This document shows, piece by piece, positions 1 to 11,430 of a stretch of 64,000 nt of DNA. Below the pieces are notes generated by a model. That model was not told the origin of the DNA. It worked only from the letters and a program-made list of their open reading frames with translations, and searched no databases. Source of the stretch: Areca catechu (taxonomy: Eukaryota > Streptophyta > Magnoliopsida > Arecales > Arecaceae); the NCBI GenBank assembly GCA_021397845.1, contig CM038053.1, forward strand, positions 88,287,157 through 88,351,156. The letters run 5' to 3'. Position 1 is the stretch's first letter. The number at the start of each line of letters is the position of its first letter. The translations under genes and the position numbers were made by a program.

Positions 1-1
1 T

Positions 2-82
2 TCTACAGAGAAAGAAGAGGGAAAGTCAACCAACAATCCGATAATGTTGCCTATCAAAGTAACATCAGAAAGAGCTGAATAA
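2..82 (+). pseudogene. possible C-terminal tail of the E1 antisense gene
   Basis: A plus-strand frame open from base 2 ends in TAA at 80-82 and is acidic at its start (STEKEEGK). It lies where E2 carries the C-terminus of its antisense gene, just outside the tandem array. The following AT-rich stretch (about 110-180) resembles the stretch after the E2 antisense stop (about 37985-38040). The call rests on position and weak similarity only, because the rest of the gene would be left of the window. Confidence 0.3.
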
Positions 83-280
83 TATGTGTAATAGAGAACT
101 GGTGGTAATTTCACTGTTGCTTTTTCTTTTTCCCTTTTGTAACTAGAATATCAATGAAGTCTTCTATTTTCCATCAATATACCAGATCATACTTTCAGAT
201 ATTTTAAGATAACATCATTGATAAAATAATAAACCATGTTGTTCACCATCACTTGTCATATGATTAACTTTTCAATTAAT

Positions 281-655
281 CAGCAATTATTCTAATCATT
301 GAGTATAGATGAGCTAGTGGGTCAGATCAACCCAATTTGTCAGATTATGATCAGCTTATCAATACGACCTTTTGATCAGTTATTCTGATCATTAAATACT
401 GATGAGTTAGTGGGTCAGGCTAACTTGATTTGTCAGATTGTGGTTAGCTTATCAGGCCAACCTTTGGATCAGTTATTCTGATCATTTATACCGATGAGTT
501 TGTGGGTCAGACTAACTCTATTTGTCGGATTATGGTCAGCTTATCAGGCCAACCTTTAGATCAGTTATTTGATCATTTATTATCGATGAGTTAGTGGGTC
601 AGACTAACTCTATTTGTCGGATTGTGGTCAGCTTATCAGGCTAATCTTTCTTTTC
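281..655 (-). repeat. E1 tandem array between pol and the antisense gene
   Basis: About four copies of a unit of roughly 90 bp. Each contains ATCAGTTATTCTGATCAT, a GATGAGTT-GTGGGTCAG stretch and TGGTCAGCTTATCAGGC. The array sits in the 3' untranslated region, directly downstream of pol on the minus strand. E2 and E3 have arrays in the same place with unrelated units. Confidence 0.8.
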
Positions 656-689
656 TCTATTTTTTGAGAATATTTCAATATCATATATT

Positions 690-3600
690 TCATTCATATA
701 AAAGGAGAAAGAAAAAGATGATGTCTTTATTGATGGTATTTGCATAGATTTTCTATATTCCATGGCCTTGCCAATAGATAGCCATCTAGACTTTCAAGTC
801 GATAGGTCCTTGATCACATAACTTCAGTGATACGATAAGAGCCGTCCCAATTTGGGGCAAGTTTGCCATGTTTAGTTGGTCTGGATACAGTTGTTCGGTG
901 CAAACAAGGTCTCCAATCTGAAAGATTCGAGCCTTTATTCTTGAATTATAATACCATGCCACCCTTTGTCGGTAAGCTGTCATTTTCAATTATGCCTGCA
1001 ACCTAGAATTTTCAAGCAAATCAAGATCAATTCTCCTTAGATCATTATTATTATACTCCTCGAAGCAATTAGTTCTTCTAGAATAAAGGACAATCTCTAT
1101 AGGTAGCATTGCTTCACTCCCATAAGCAAGATTAAATGGAGATTCACCCGTGGTAGATCGGGGAGTTGTTCAGTAGGCCCATAGAATAGAGTTAAGTTCA
1201 TCAGCCCAAGATCCTTTGGTTTCATTTAATCGGGTTTTCAATCCATAAGGATTGTCCGATTAATTACCTCAGCTTCTCCATTAGCCTGAGCATGTCCGAC
1301 AGATGTCATTTATGAAGGATGCCATATTGAGCATAGAAATCCTTAAACTTCTGATTATCAAACTATCTCCCGTTGTCTGTAATAATAGCATGAAGAATTC
1401 CAAACCAATATATAATAAAATTTATAATAAACATTTCAACTTTTGCTTCAGTGATTAAAGCTAGAGGCTCAGCTTCTACCCATTTTGTAAAATAGTCGAT
1501 GGCAACGATCAGAAATTCCACTACCCCAAGGCTGGAGGAAACAGACCAAGAATGTCATTCTCCATTGAGCAAAGGGCCAAGGAGCTATTAACTATGTTAG
1601 CTAACTAGTAGGACACCTCTGAATATTTGCATACCTTTGACAAGAATTGCATTTTCTCACAAAATCTACAGCATCTTTCTACATAGTTGGTTAGTAATAT
1701 CCCTGCCTTATAATTTTATAGGCTAAAGACTTTCATCCAAATGATCACCGCATATTCCTTCATGCACTTCTATAAGAGCATAATCGGCATCCGAAGGAGA
1801 CAGACACTTTAATAATGGTTGGGAAAATGATTTTTTTATAACAAGCCATCTAAAATGACATATTGAGCAGCAAACCTCCAAATTTATTTAGCTATTATAC
1901 TATTTTCAGGCAATACTCTTTCAATCAGATATTTGATTATCGGGCTCATCCAATCCATCTCCGACTCTATTTGAAGAATCTTTTCTTTTTTTGTTACAGA
2001 GATACTAGGGATTTCCAAATGTTTTATACAAGTCCGACCCATTTGGTCATATGTAGAAGTAGCCAATCTAGACAATGAATCGGCTCGAGAGTTTTCAATC
2101 CTAAGGACATGACTAATATCCAAAAATCAAATGAAGTTCCAAGCTCTTGAACCTTCTTTAGGTATAAAGCTAATGTGGCATCACAAACTTCAAAATCCCC
2201 TTTTACTTGGTTAATAACTAATTGAGAGTTAGATAATACCTTTAGTCGTCGGACATTTAACTCTTTTGCAATTCTCAAACCAGCTAGGAGAGCCTCATAT
2301 TCAGCTTGATTATTAGAAACTTTGAAAGAAAACCTGAGTGCATACTCCATAACATCTTCATTTGGATTGGATAAGATCAATCCTGCTCCACAGCCAGAAG
2401 AATTTGAAGCTTCATCTACATGTAATACCCAAGACGCATCAGTCACCCTCATTTCATCAGATGATTGAGTTTCCTTTTCACTGTCATTCAGGTACATTCG
2501 GTTATAAAATCAGCCAGTACTTAAGCTTTCATTGCTGATCGAGGCTGATAAATAATATCCTATTCACTCAATTTAACTACCCATTTTGCCATCCGATTGA
2601 AGTATCAGGGCATTGTAAAATAGTCCTTAGAGGTTGGTCGGTCAATACAACAATACGATGAGACTGAAAATATGGCCTGAGGCGCTTAGCCGATATTACC
2701 AAAGTATAAACAAGCTTCTGAAGCTTTGGATACCTTATCTCTGCATCATGAAGGACTTTACTGATATAATAAATAGGTTTATGTAATCCATCGGACTCCT
2801 TTCTCACCAATATAGAACTGATTGCCTCATCAGAAGCAGCCAAATAAAGATATAAGTCTTCTCCTTCTTAGGGTTTAGATAATACGATCGGATTTGTCAA
2901 ACACTTCTTAAGCTCTTCAAAAGCCGACTGACAGTCATCTATCCAATTGAACTCCTTGGTTTGTCGTAGGGCTTTGAAGAAAGGCAAACATCTCTCCACC
3001 GAATGAGAGATGAATCAGCTTAACGAAGTGATCGTCCAGTCAACTATTGGATGTCTTTTTTATTAGCTGGAGGTATCATACCCAAGATGGCTCGAATTTT
3101 TTCTGGGTTGGTTTCAATTCCAAGCTTCGTAACCATAAAGCCCAAGAACTTTTCAAAAGTTACACCAAAGACATAGTTGGTCATTTTCAATTTCATATGA
3201 TTCTATCGTAGAATATCAAAAGCTATCTGTAGATCTTTAACATGATCATCAGACTAATCGCCTTAACGATCATGTCATCTACATATACTTCAGTTTTTTC
3301 AATTTGATCCTCAAAGATCTTATTTACTAACCTCTGATAAGTAGCTCCAGCATTTTTAAGACCAAATGGCATTATGTTATAACAATATATCCCCGATCAG
3401 TGATGAAAGATGTCTTTTCTTTTCTTCTGGACTATTCGTATCTGATTATATCTAGAGAAAGCATCCATAAAACTCAGAAATTTGTGTCCAGCCATTGCAT
3501 CAACCAGTTGATCAATTTTAGACAAAGAAAAACTATCTTTAGGACATGCCTTATTAAGATCAGTATAATCTATGCATATTCTCCATTTTCCATTAGCCTT

Positions 3601-4440
3601 CCTAACCATTACTACATTGGCAAGCCAGTTAGGATAGTGAACCTCTTTGATAAAGCCAGCATCAAGCAATTTGGTCACTTCTTCATTGATAACTTTTTAT
3701 CTTTCTGGGACAAAATTGCGCTTCTTTTGTCGAACAAGCCGACTGACTGAGCAGATCAACCTTAAGCTCATGCATAATCACTTCAGTTGGAATTCCCATC
3801 ATATCGGCAGCTGTCCATGCAAATATATCAGCATTTTTTTGTAAAAAATCAACCAACTTCTTCCTTTGGTCTTCAGCAAGTAAGCTTCCAATCTGAACTA
3901 TTTTAGTAGGATCATCCTTTATCAAAGGAACATGAATAGTCCTTTCTATTGATATGCTGACTCCATCAGTCAGATCACGTGGATCCATTTGTTTGGTAGT
4001 GGGTTTGTTAATTGACTGTTGATTCTGGATTGTCAAACATTGACGAGCCATCTATTGGTTTCCCCTCACTTCTTCAATCCCATTTTGAGTTAGAAATTTC
4101 ATCAAAAGATGATAGGTCGATACAACGGCTTAAAATTTATTCAGGACAGGTCTTCCCAAAATAGCATTATAAGCAGAAGGGATTCGAACAACCATAAAGG
4201 TAAGAGGAAAGGTCCTCTGCTTTGGGGCTCTTCCGAGAGTCACGGGGAGTGGGATTTCTCCTTCTACTCCTATAGAATTTCCACAAAACCCAGTTAATGG
4301 CACATGAATCCTTCATAGCTTATTAATCGGCAAATTCATCTTGATAAATGCATTGTAAAGCAAAACCTTGGCAGAGCTTCCATTATCAACCAAAATTCTA
4401 TGTACATCAAAGTTTATGATTATCGCAGAAATCACTACAG
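690..4440 (-). pseudogene. pol: E1 pol: protease, RT, RNase H, integrase remnant
   Basis: Polyprotein that would cut, copy and insert the element. Domains from right to left: retropepsin-like protease at about 4440-4090 with VDNGSS; a linker at 4051-3683; reverse transcriptase at about 3680-3200 with KANGKWRICIDYTDLNKACP and YVDDM at 3271-3285; RNase H at about 2497-2150 with VDEASN, NNQAEYEALL and SNSQLV; integrase from about 1770 with an HHCC finger (HEGICGDH then CNSCQRYA), a poorly preserved core, and a C-terminus ending near 790. The RNase H SNSQ replaces the usual SDSQ, so a catalytic aspartate is lost. Many in-frame stops and several frameshifts break the reading frame. The domain order and the GCGAGLIL/NNQAEYEAL RNase H are typical of plant Tat-like Gypsy elements. 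Confidence 0.85.
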
Positions 4441-4645
4441 TGTCATTATGTGATGTCTAAATGCCTTGTAGGTCTTCGTCAGAGAAGACAACACTTCCTC
4501 GAAGCCTTTTGGGACTCCGATCATCTTCGAGACATGCATGACAAATCATCCTGACCGATCCATCAGTTAGTTGTTGGTTTGGAAGCTCCGTCCTGTCAGT
4601 AATCATCCTTGGAACTGTAGGCCTTGGCACCACCGCTTCAACTAG

Positions 4646-6186
4646 TCAATTTTGGTTTGGATTCTGGACATATCTGTCCAAGTAACCTCGCTTGATTAGA
4701 TCTTCAATCTTATCTCTTAACTGGATATATTCTTCTGTAGTATGCCCATGATCACGATGATACCGACAATATTTGGCCTTATTTTGCATAGCTGGCGGGG
4801 CTCTCATTGGCCTTGGCCTTTGAAGAAAATTTTCTTTCTCAATTTCCATTAGGATATGTTCTCTTGGGAAGAGTCAGGGGTATAAGTGTCAAACCGATTG
4901 ACATAGCTTCTGCCGATCAACTCCCTCGGCCTCTGACCTTGCTGTTGAATTGATCGGACTCCAGAGAATCAGAATTCTTCTTCCTTCGCCATTTTTTTAC
5001 TTGGCATCGATTTTTTCTCCACCTGTCGCCGGCTCAAGGCTTGTTCTTTGGCCTGAGCATATTTTTGAGCACGAGCCAGTAATTTGGAATAGTTGGTCAA
5101 GAATTCTTATCCAAGAAAAATATGAATCTGGAGGCTCGCAAGCCCTTCTTCATAGTAGACATTGCCACATATTCGTAAGATCTGATATCTCCAATATGGC
5201 AGAATTAAACCTCTTGATGTAATCTCTCAAAGATTCCCTTCTGACTACTGAATAAAGCATAAGCTATCAAAATTTCTCGACATTTTTTTGCTTGTTTTGA
5301 AGTGGGAGACGAACAACTTCTCTAGCCGACTGAATGAATGAATAGTATCTGGCTGCAGACTTGAGTATCATATTCTCACTGACTTCTTCAAGGTCGCAGG
5401 GAAGGCAAGATAATGCAATGCGTCTGATGCCCCTTGGATCAGCATATGGGCTTTAAAGCTACCCAAATGATCCAAAGGGTTAGACAACCCATCGTACAGT
5501 TTGATTTATGGAATTTTGAAGTGATGTGGGATTCTTTCTTCCATAACCTTCTTAGAAAAATTAGGTAAGATACTGCAGCTCGGTGTTGCATCCTTTGCTT
5601 TCCTCTATTCAAGAACCTTGGCGATTTGCAACTCCAGCTTTTTGAATTTTCTATCAAAATCACTTGCGCTTGTAGGGTGTCAAACTTGAGTACTGTCAGG
5701 CATTGATTCTCTAGATGACATTGAACGAGATCGTGGACAATTCCCCTTATTTTGCTTCTTGGTGTGATGGTGAGATTGGTGATGATGCCTCAGTGGGGAC
5801 TGTTGACCTGAAGAACATTGATAAGATGTATGCCTTCTTGGACTGAGATGTTTACTTACCTGAAGGGAAGGTTGCCATCTAGTTCTTGATGTGGCAGGTC
5901 GCATTGATTCCCTCGCGATAATTTCTTGAAGGTTCTGCATCGCTGTAATAAGCACCTCTACTTTGTCGAATAGAGTATTCAACTTTTCTTGATCAAAGTA
6001 TCTCATGGGAAGAGCTTTCACCCTCTCGCCAAGAACAGGATCATTCCCCTTTTTGCTAAGAACAGGATCATTCCTTTTTTCGTCAAGAACAAGATCATTC
6101 CTCATGTTGCCAAGAACAGGATCATTCCCTTTTGAAGAATGGGAAATGTCTTCTGCTGGCGGATTCTTCTTTCTACCTTTCACCAT
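4646..6186 (-). pseudogene. gag: E1 gag remnant
   Basis: Capsid protein that would package the element RNA. The start is the ATG at 6186, which follows the PBS by about 40 bases. The N-terminus (6186-5680) carries four copies of a 9-10 residue repeat (KGNDPVLG type, about 6130-6018) and a His- and Ser-rich stretch. The capsid-like core follows at about 5640-5200 with stops and frameshifts. The nucleocapsid knuckle (about 4790-4720) reads CRYHRDHGHTTEEY, so the final Cys of the usual C-H-H-C set is Tyr here. The ending IEDLIKRGYLDRYV is shared with E2 and E3 gag. The copy is decayed. Confidence 0.8.
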
Positions 6187-6226
6187 GCTTCCTTCCAGAT
6201 TGTTTGAAACTCCTTCACTGAGTTTC

Positions 6227-6243
6227 CTCTACCTGGCATGCCA
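6227..6243 (-). other. E1 primer-binding site
   Basis: Minus-strand TGGCATGCCAGGTAGAG begins three bases inside the LTR edge at 6247. E3 has the related TTGACGTGCTAGGTAGGGG at its LTR edge, which supports this as a PBS. The priming tRNA could not be assigned. Confidence 0.6.
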
Positions 6244-6246
6244 GTC

Positions 6247-7310
6247 TATTGCATCCAAACAAATTACGACAAGCTTGAATCAAAAGAAAAGTTGATCGAT
6301 CTAATTTGATCTAGCTCTCTGCCATCTTCTTAGAGGATCTGAGTGTTGAGATAGCTCTCAAGCTTGTTAATGACATCTGGACTGGAACAGATATGATCTG
6401 AAGGAAAACTAAGCAAAGAATGGTGCAGAAAAGAAGTAGCAGAAGTCCCATCACCATCACACTCGAAGGTATTTAGAGGCTATGAACTTAACCACTTACA
6501 GCTAGCATCTAGCTGTTAAACGGTTAATCCAGGACTGTGAGCACATGCAGTGAAGGTCATCAATAATTGATCAGCCCTTCATCCATAGTCGATCAGCCCT
6601 TCATCCATAGTCGATCAGCCCTTCATCCATAGTCGATCAACCCTTCATCCATAGTTGATCAACCCTTCTCTAGAGGTTGAATGATCTCTGCATTATTTGA
6701 TTATTGATAAGCTTTACCTTTCATAAAAGTTAGCCAATTACTTGGAAGTTAGTCAATCTTATGCTTGTTGAACATTGATCGGCTTTATGTCTCTTGAATA
6801 TTGATCATATTTGTGCCTATTGGGCATTGATCGGCTTTACGTCTCTTAGACATTGATCAGCCATGCACCTCTTGGGCATTGATCATAGTTGTGCCTATTG
6901 GGCATTGATCATATTTATGCCTATTGGGCATTGATCATATTTGTGCCTATCGAACATTGATCATATTTGTGCCTATCGGGCATTGATCATATTTGTGCCT
7001 ATCGAGCATTGATCGGCTTTACGTCTCTTAGACATTGATCAGCCTTGTGCCTCTTGGGCATTGCTCGGCTTTACATCTCTTAGACGTTGATTAGCCTTGT
7101 GCCTCTTGGACATTGATCATACTTGTGCTTATTGGGCATTGATCATATTTGTGCCTATTGAATATTGATCATATTTGTGCCTATTAGACATTGATCATAT
7201 TTGTGCCTATCGGGCATTGATCGGCTTTATGTCTCTTAGACGTTGATCAGTCTTGTACCTCTTGGGCATTGATTAGCCAGATTCAAGCTTTTAATATATC
7301 AGCATAAACA
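6247..7310 (-). repeat. E1 5' LTR
   Basis: The inner edge (TATTGC, expected TGTTG, so one G-to-A change) follows the PBS and spacer as in E2. The outer edge ends CATAAACA at 7310, like GTATAACA in E2. The second LTR is outside the window, so the outer boundary rests on this comparison. Most of the right half is short tandem repeats. Confidence 0.65.
6567..7275. repeat. short tandem repeats inside E1 LTR
   Basis: Two adjoining arrays. The first (about 6567-6668) has about five copies of a 22-bp unit containing GATCAGCCCTTCATCC. The second (about 6760-7275) has about twenty copies of a 24-25 bp unit of the type GCATTGATCATATTTGTGCC, alternating with variants that read CGGCTTTACGTCTCTTAGAC. Both are rich in TGATCA. 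Confidence 0.85.
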
Positions 7311-8854
7311 GATTAGACTTGTCATATCCCAATAACCATCATTTTTTCATGTTTTAACCCATAATTTTATTCCTTAATTTTTAGAGTACTTTTGTACATT
7401 GCCTTTCTCTTAGAAATTAGAGTGATGACATGTTCTAAGTCATCGGAGGCATCTTCTTCTCGGTACCTCTTTTAAAAAATTCATCAGGAACCAACGTTAT
7501 ATCAGTAATAATTATTTACACATTATCTTGAGATGTTATCAGGTAATGACATGTGGTGCCTTTGCTGCAAAGATAAACCCCTTGCACCAGTTGCAACTTA
7601 ATGAAAATCTCTCATTAACCTTGCCATGCTGCTTACCTTTGTTTATATCAGGTTGGCCTCATTTTAATAACACTTTGCACAAGTTTGTTGTCTTCTTTTT
7701 TCTCGACTTGGCTAGCTTGTTGATTTTCTCATGTTTATGCCTAATTTAGAAAGATCAGTTGTTTATTCACATGTAAGTTTATGAGTTCTGACTACTTTGC
7801 ATATAACTCTCATTCTGTAATGCAGCAAAATTTCAAGACCATCTATTCTAGTCTCCCACGTGGCTGACAAAAATTTAACCATCACATTGGTTCACATTAG
7901 CTACTTTTCCTTTTCTTGATGCCTAAACATAGAAAAATTGACAATAGTATTCCTTAATGGCATATGGACCATACATTCGCAACATTTGTGGTAGACAGTT
8001 TGATGCATCTAAATAGTAGATATTATTTTCTTTTTTATCATTACATTTTGACACTTAGGCTTGTGTTTAGCATAGGCCTTAGCATTTTTTATTCATGTTG
8101 CATTCTGTTCATTAATCAAACATTCTCCCCCATTTTACATGGGTAAATTTTATATATGTTTTAGCTATTCTTAACTTGCTTATGTTTTGGCACTATGTTG
8201 TTTGGGGATGGGCTATTTTACATGACAAAGTTCAGGTGATAAAAAAAGCAAGAGCTCTTGTAACTCAAATTCGTTGGGATGTTCATTGAGTCACAAAGCG
8301 ATGGGGACAAGCGGTTGCTTATATGCCAAAAGCCATTTTTGCAAAAAATGATTAGCTTTTTTACCTAGGAAATTTGGTTATACTGATGTTTTGTTCTGAT
8401 CATAGTAAGTTGATCTTTTAGTTTATTGGCTCACAAAAATATACAGATATTTTATGAAAAATACCAATATTTGAAAAATGGAAGCGCGAAACCTATCCGA
8501 CCATTTTTGTTAGGATTTAACATGAAAAAGAAGGGTCCATTTTTGTTGAGGTACAAGCAAAATCATTGTAGCAATAACTTTCTTTTGTCCAAGATTGATC
8601 ATCATTGAAACTTAAGTAGAAGAACACTATTTGCTTTTCTTCTTGGTGATCATTCCACTTAATAGTCTACTAAAAATACAATTTCTCTATTAAAGATAAT
8701 CAACTCATATTATAGCTGCTAACATCTAGAAATATACCTAATGTTGAAAAAGTTATTTCTCTTTGAAAAATATTTTATAAAGTACAAGTAGTATTATTTA
8801 TTTATGTCTCTCAAAAAAATTGTAATTATTTTAACAAATAGCCGATCTTATTTA
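7311..8854. other. unassigned interval between E1 and element A
   Basis: AT-rich DNA with no recognised gene. A plus-strand stretch at about 8233-8345 translates to VIKKARALVTQIRWDV followed by a stop and could be an exon relic, but the family was not recognised. Other frames of 60-73 codons look like chance frames. Confidence 0.4.
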
Positions 8855-8859
8855 TTTGG

Positions 8860-11001
8860 TGTGAGAACTGGGCATTTGGGCTAAAGTCAGTAGGCCAGCA
8901 GCTGACTTCAACCCAAACCGAGAAAAAAGAAAAGAGGGCAGGGCTGAGCAGGAACAGGGGAGGCTGGTTCTCCCCTTATCCAGCCAGGAAAGTTACTGGA
9001 GGAGTCAGGGGAAGAGCCATGGAGGGGAGGGGGGTGGTCGACGATGAGTTTGGGATGGGTTAGAGTTCCGATCGACATGATTTTCCTTTCCTAAATAGCA
9101 AGGAAAACTATTACTATGTTTCCTTTAAATCCTCTCTCACTGCCGCCAGATCGAGCCCCATCGAGCTCCTTCCATGACATCATCCTCCTCTCCGACGAGC
9201 GGCAGAGAGCTCTTCAATCATCGGTGAGTCATTTTCTCTTATTTAATTTATTTAGGGAGGATTTAATTGGGGTTTAGTTGTCTTTTTTTTTGATTTTGGG
9301 TTGCTTGGACCGTACCTCGCTAGTGGCCGCGTCACCATCCATTGACCCCTCTTTCCAGTGACCACTTTCCGTGGCCACCAGCAACCATGGGGAGGCTGGT
9401 TCGGTCAGGTCCTGGAAGAACAGGGGAGTTTGAGAGAAGAGAAGAAAGAAGAAAGGAAGAAGAAAGAAAGAAAAAAAAGAAAAAAAAAGGGAAAAGAAAA
9501 AAAAAGAAAGGAAAAAAAAAGAGAAGGAAAAAAGAAAAAAAAAAGAAATAATAAGGGGCCTCTATTCGATGCTGAAAAAAGAGGAGAGAGAAAGAAGAGA
9601 GAGAAAGAGGAGAGAGATAAAAGAGAGAGAAAGAGGAGAGAGGAAGAGGAGAAAGAGAAAGAGGAGAGAGAGAAAGGAGAGAAAAAAAATAAGTATTAAA
9701 GGGGGGAGATAAAAACCTCTCTTTCTTGGAATTCATGAAATTAGGATTTTATGGATAAAAGATTTTGGGTTCATAATTATCTTAGGATTATTTATGTTTA
9801 AAAATTATTATTGTAGGGAAGGCAGCCTTCTGAGTAGAAGGATATTATGTGGGTTCTGGGTATGGACCAATATCAAGCATGTTAGTTATCTCTAGTGAAG
9901 TAAGGATATCTAGACATGATCACCAGTCTTATATATGTATCTTACATGACATGATTTGATTCGTGTACATGAGCACTGGCATGCATAATTACTTTCGTAT
10001 GATATAGTTTGACTTTTCACGATGGATAGTAGGATTGATGTTATTATTATTTATGTTCCTGTATACCATGTTTATCAAGCAAAATTATCTTTGAATGGGT
10101 TAGACCATGATGCTGGTTATTGAAAAACTGTAAATGACATGTTTGACTACATGAAGTGAGTTAATGAAGGATTAATTAAGAGAATACGGTATTTGGAATA
10201 GCCATGCCACGAGATCGTGGTTACACAGCCTGAGCCATGGGCTTTGTATGTGAAATAGCCGGCCACAAGCGGATAGTACATGGGATAGCCTAAGCCATGA
10301 TTTTTGTACATGGAATAGCCAGCTATGAGCAAATAGTACATGGGATAGCCTGAGCCACAGACTTAGTATGTGGGCTAGCCTGGCCATGGGCGGATAGTAC
10401 ATAGTCGATTATGAGGTTGCCAGTCATAGGCTGGAGCATGACCGTGGTTAGTCCAGAATCCTAAAGAAGAAGGAAAATTAATGAAAACATATAAAGAAAA
10501 TATAATGTTATCAAAAGTTTTGTTACACTTGATATTTGAGTTATTTTTGTTGCATGATCTGATAAATTATTATTTTTCAGTTATTTTCAAATTATACTAT
10601 TATTGGTGTGACTGTTTGGAGACCTTACTGGGCTGTAAAGCTTACAACCCCCTACATTTACCTTCTCAGAGTTGTGCAAGATCTTCGAGCTTGCTAGTGG
10701 ATTGGATTCATGATGAAATGATGCATAACAAGGATTAGGCTGGGCATGAGACTGAACATAAATTTTTAGATAGTTTAGTTAATTTTGTCTGTTGTTGATA
10801 CTTATGAAATAATTAGTGGAACATTTAGTAGTTTTGTCTTGAATAAATGGATTATTTAATTAAATAATGTTGATTTAATTACTGTGATTTTAAATGAAGT
10901 GACTCTTGTGTACCTAGGCCTTGCATGATCTCTAGAACATATTCTAGGATTTGTGTAGCCGGTCACGTCACTAATTCTGGTGCTGGATTTGGGACATGAC
11001 T
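8860..11001 (+). repeat. element A 5' LTR
   Basis: Matches 13615-15819 along its length. It contains a purine tract (9431-9690), a ~66-bp tandem repeat around 10190-10400 with GCCATG and ATAGCC motifs, and the conserved block GACCTTACTGGGCTGT near 10621, before the 3' end CATGACT. Confidence 0.88.
9431..9690. repeat. purine tract inside element A LTR
   Basis: Two nearly uninterrupted A/G blocks (about 9431-9548 and 9571-9690) on the plus strand. The Lys/Arg/Glu-rich open frames here, and the Phe/Ser/Leu-rich frames opposite, are composition artefacts. The second LTR carries the same kind of tract at about 14155-14515. Confidence 0.9.
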
Positions 11002-11430
11002 GAATGGTATTAAAGCTTAGGTTATGATAACTTGGGACTGTGGTATAAATGATTAGGATAGATATGAGTAACATCGAAATTCAGGTTATGATTGTTTGAG
11101 ACTGGGATATAAGTGATTTGGAAATCACATAGTGGTTATTAAGACATGACATGGATAATATGAAGCTTAGCTTATGATTATTTAGGACTGTGATATAAGT
11201 AGTTGGGACATGACATGAATAGTATCGAAGTTAAGAGTATGATCACTTGGAATGTGACATATGTGATTAGGACATAGCATGAGTAATATTGAAATTTAGG
11301 TTATGATCACTTGGGACTTTGACATAAGTGCTTAGGATACATTTGAATGATATTGAAATTATGGTTATGATCAATATGGACTGTGATTTAAGAGGTATTT
11401 GAATTTAGTGTTATGATCAATCGGGATATG
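11001..11430 (+). repeat. tandem array built on the LTR/PBS junction of element A
   Basis: Six or seven degenerate units of about 60-85 bp. Each starts with a GACATGACA-like LTR end, then a degraded PBS-like stretch, then TTAGGTTATGATCACTTGGGACTGTGA and so on. The first unit contains the actual junction and PBS. Confidence 0.7.
11005..11022 (+). other. element A primer-binding site (initiator-Met type)
   Basis: TGGTATTAAAGC lies four bases after the LTR end and differs from the standard plant initiator-Met PBS, TGGTATCAGAGC, at two places. Confidence 0.75.

Larger units (their letters stand above)
1..7310 (-). mobile_element. E1: Tat-like Ty3/Gypsy retrotransposon, 3' LTR outside window
   Basis: The element reads on the minus strand in the order 5' LTR (6247-7310), PBS, gag, protease, reverse transcriptase, RNase H, integrase, tandem array, then the possible tail of an antisense gene at the left edge. 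Protein matches to gag (zinc knuckle near 4770), protease (DNGSS near 4390), RT (YVDDM at 3271-3285), RNase H and the integrase HHCC finger show the family. RT followed by RNase H and integrase is the Gypsy order. Gag and pol contain many stops and frameshifts, so the copy is inactive. The left LTR and its target-site duplication lie beyond base 1; the right flank begins GATTA at 7311. Confidence 0.86.

Noticed and set aside
6567..7275. CRISPR-like direct repeats
   Set aside because: Units are head-to-tail without unique spacers and lie inside a plant LTR.
8233..8345. Possible exon relic VIKKARALVTQIRWDV
   Set aside because: Ends in a stop, has no clear splice sites and no family could be named.
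9342..9736. Long Lys/Arg/Glu-rich frames and opposite Phe/Ser/Leu-rich frames (also 14019-14743)
   Set aside because: They lie in the purine tract of the element A LTRs; composition alone keeps the frames open.
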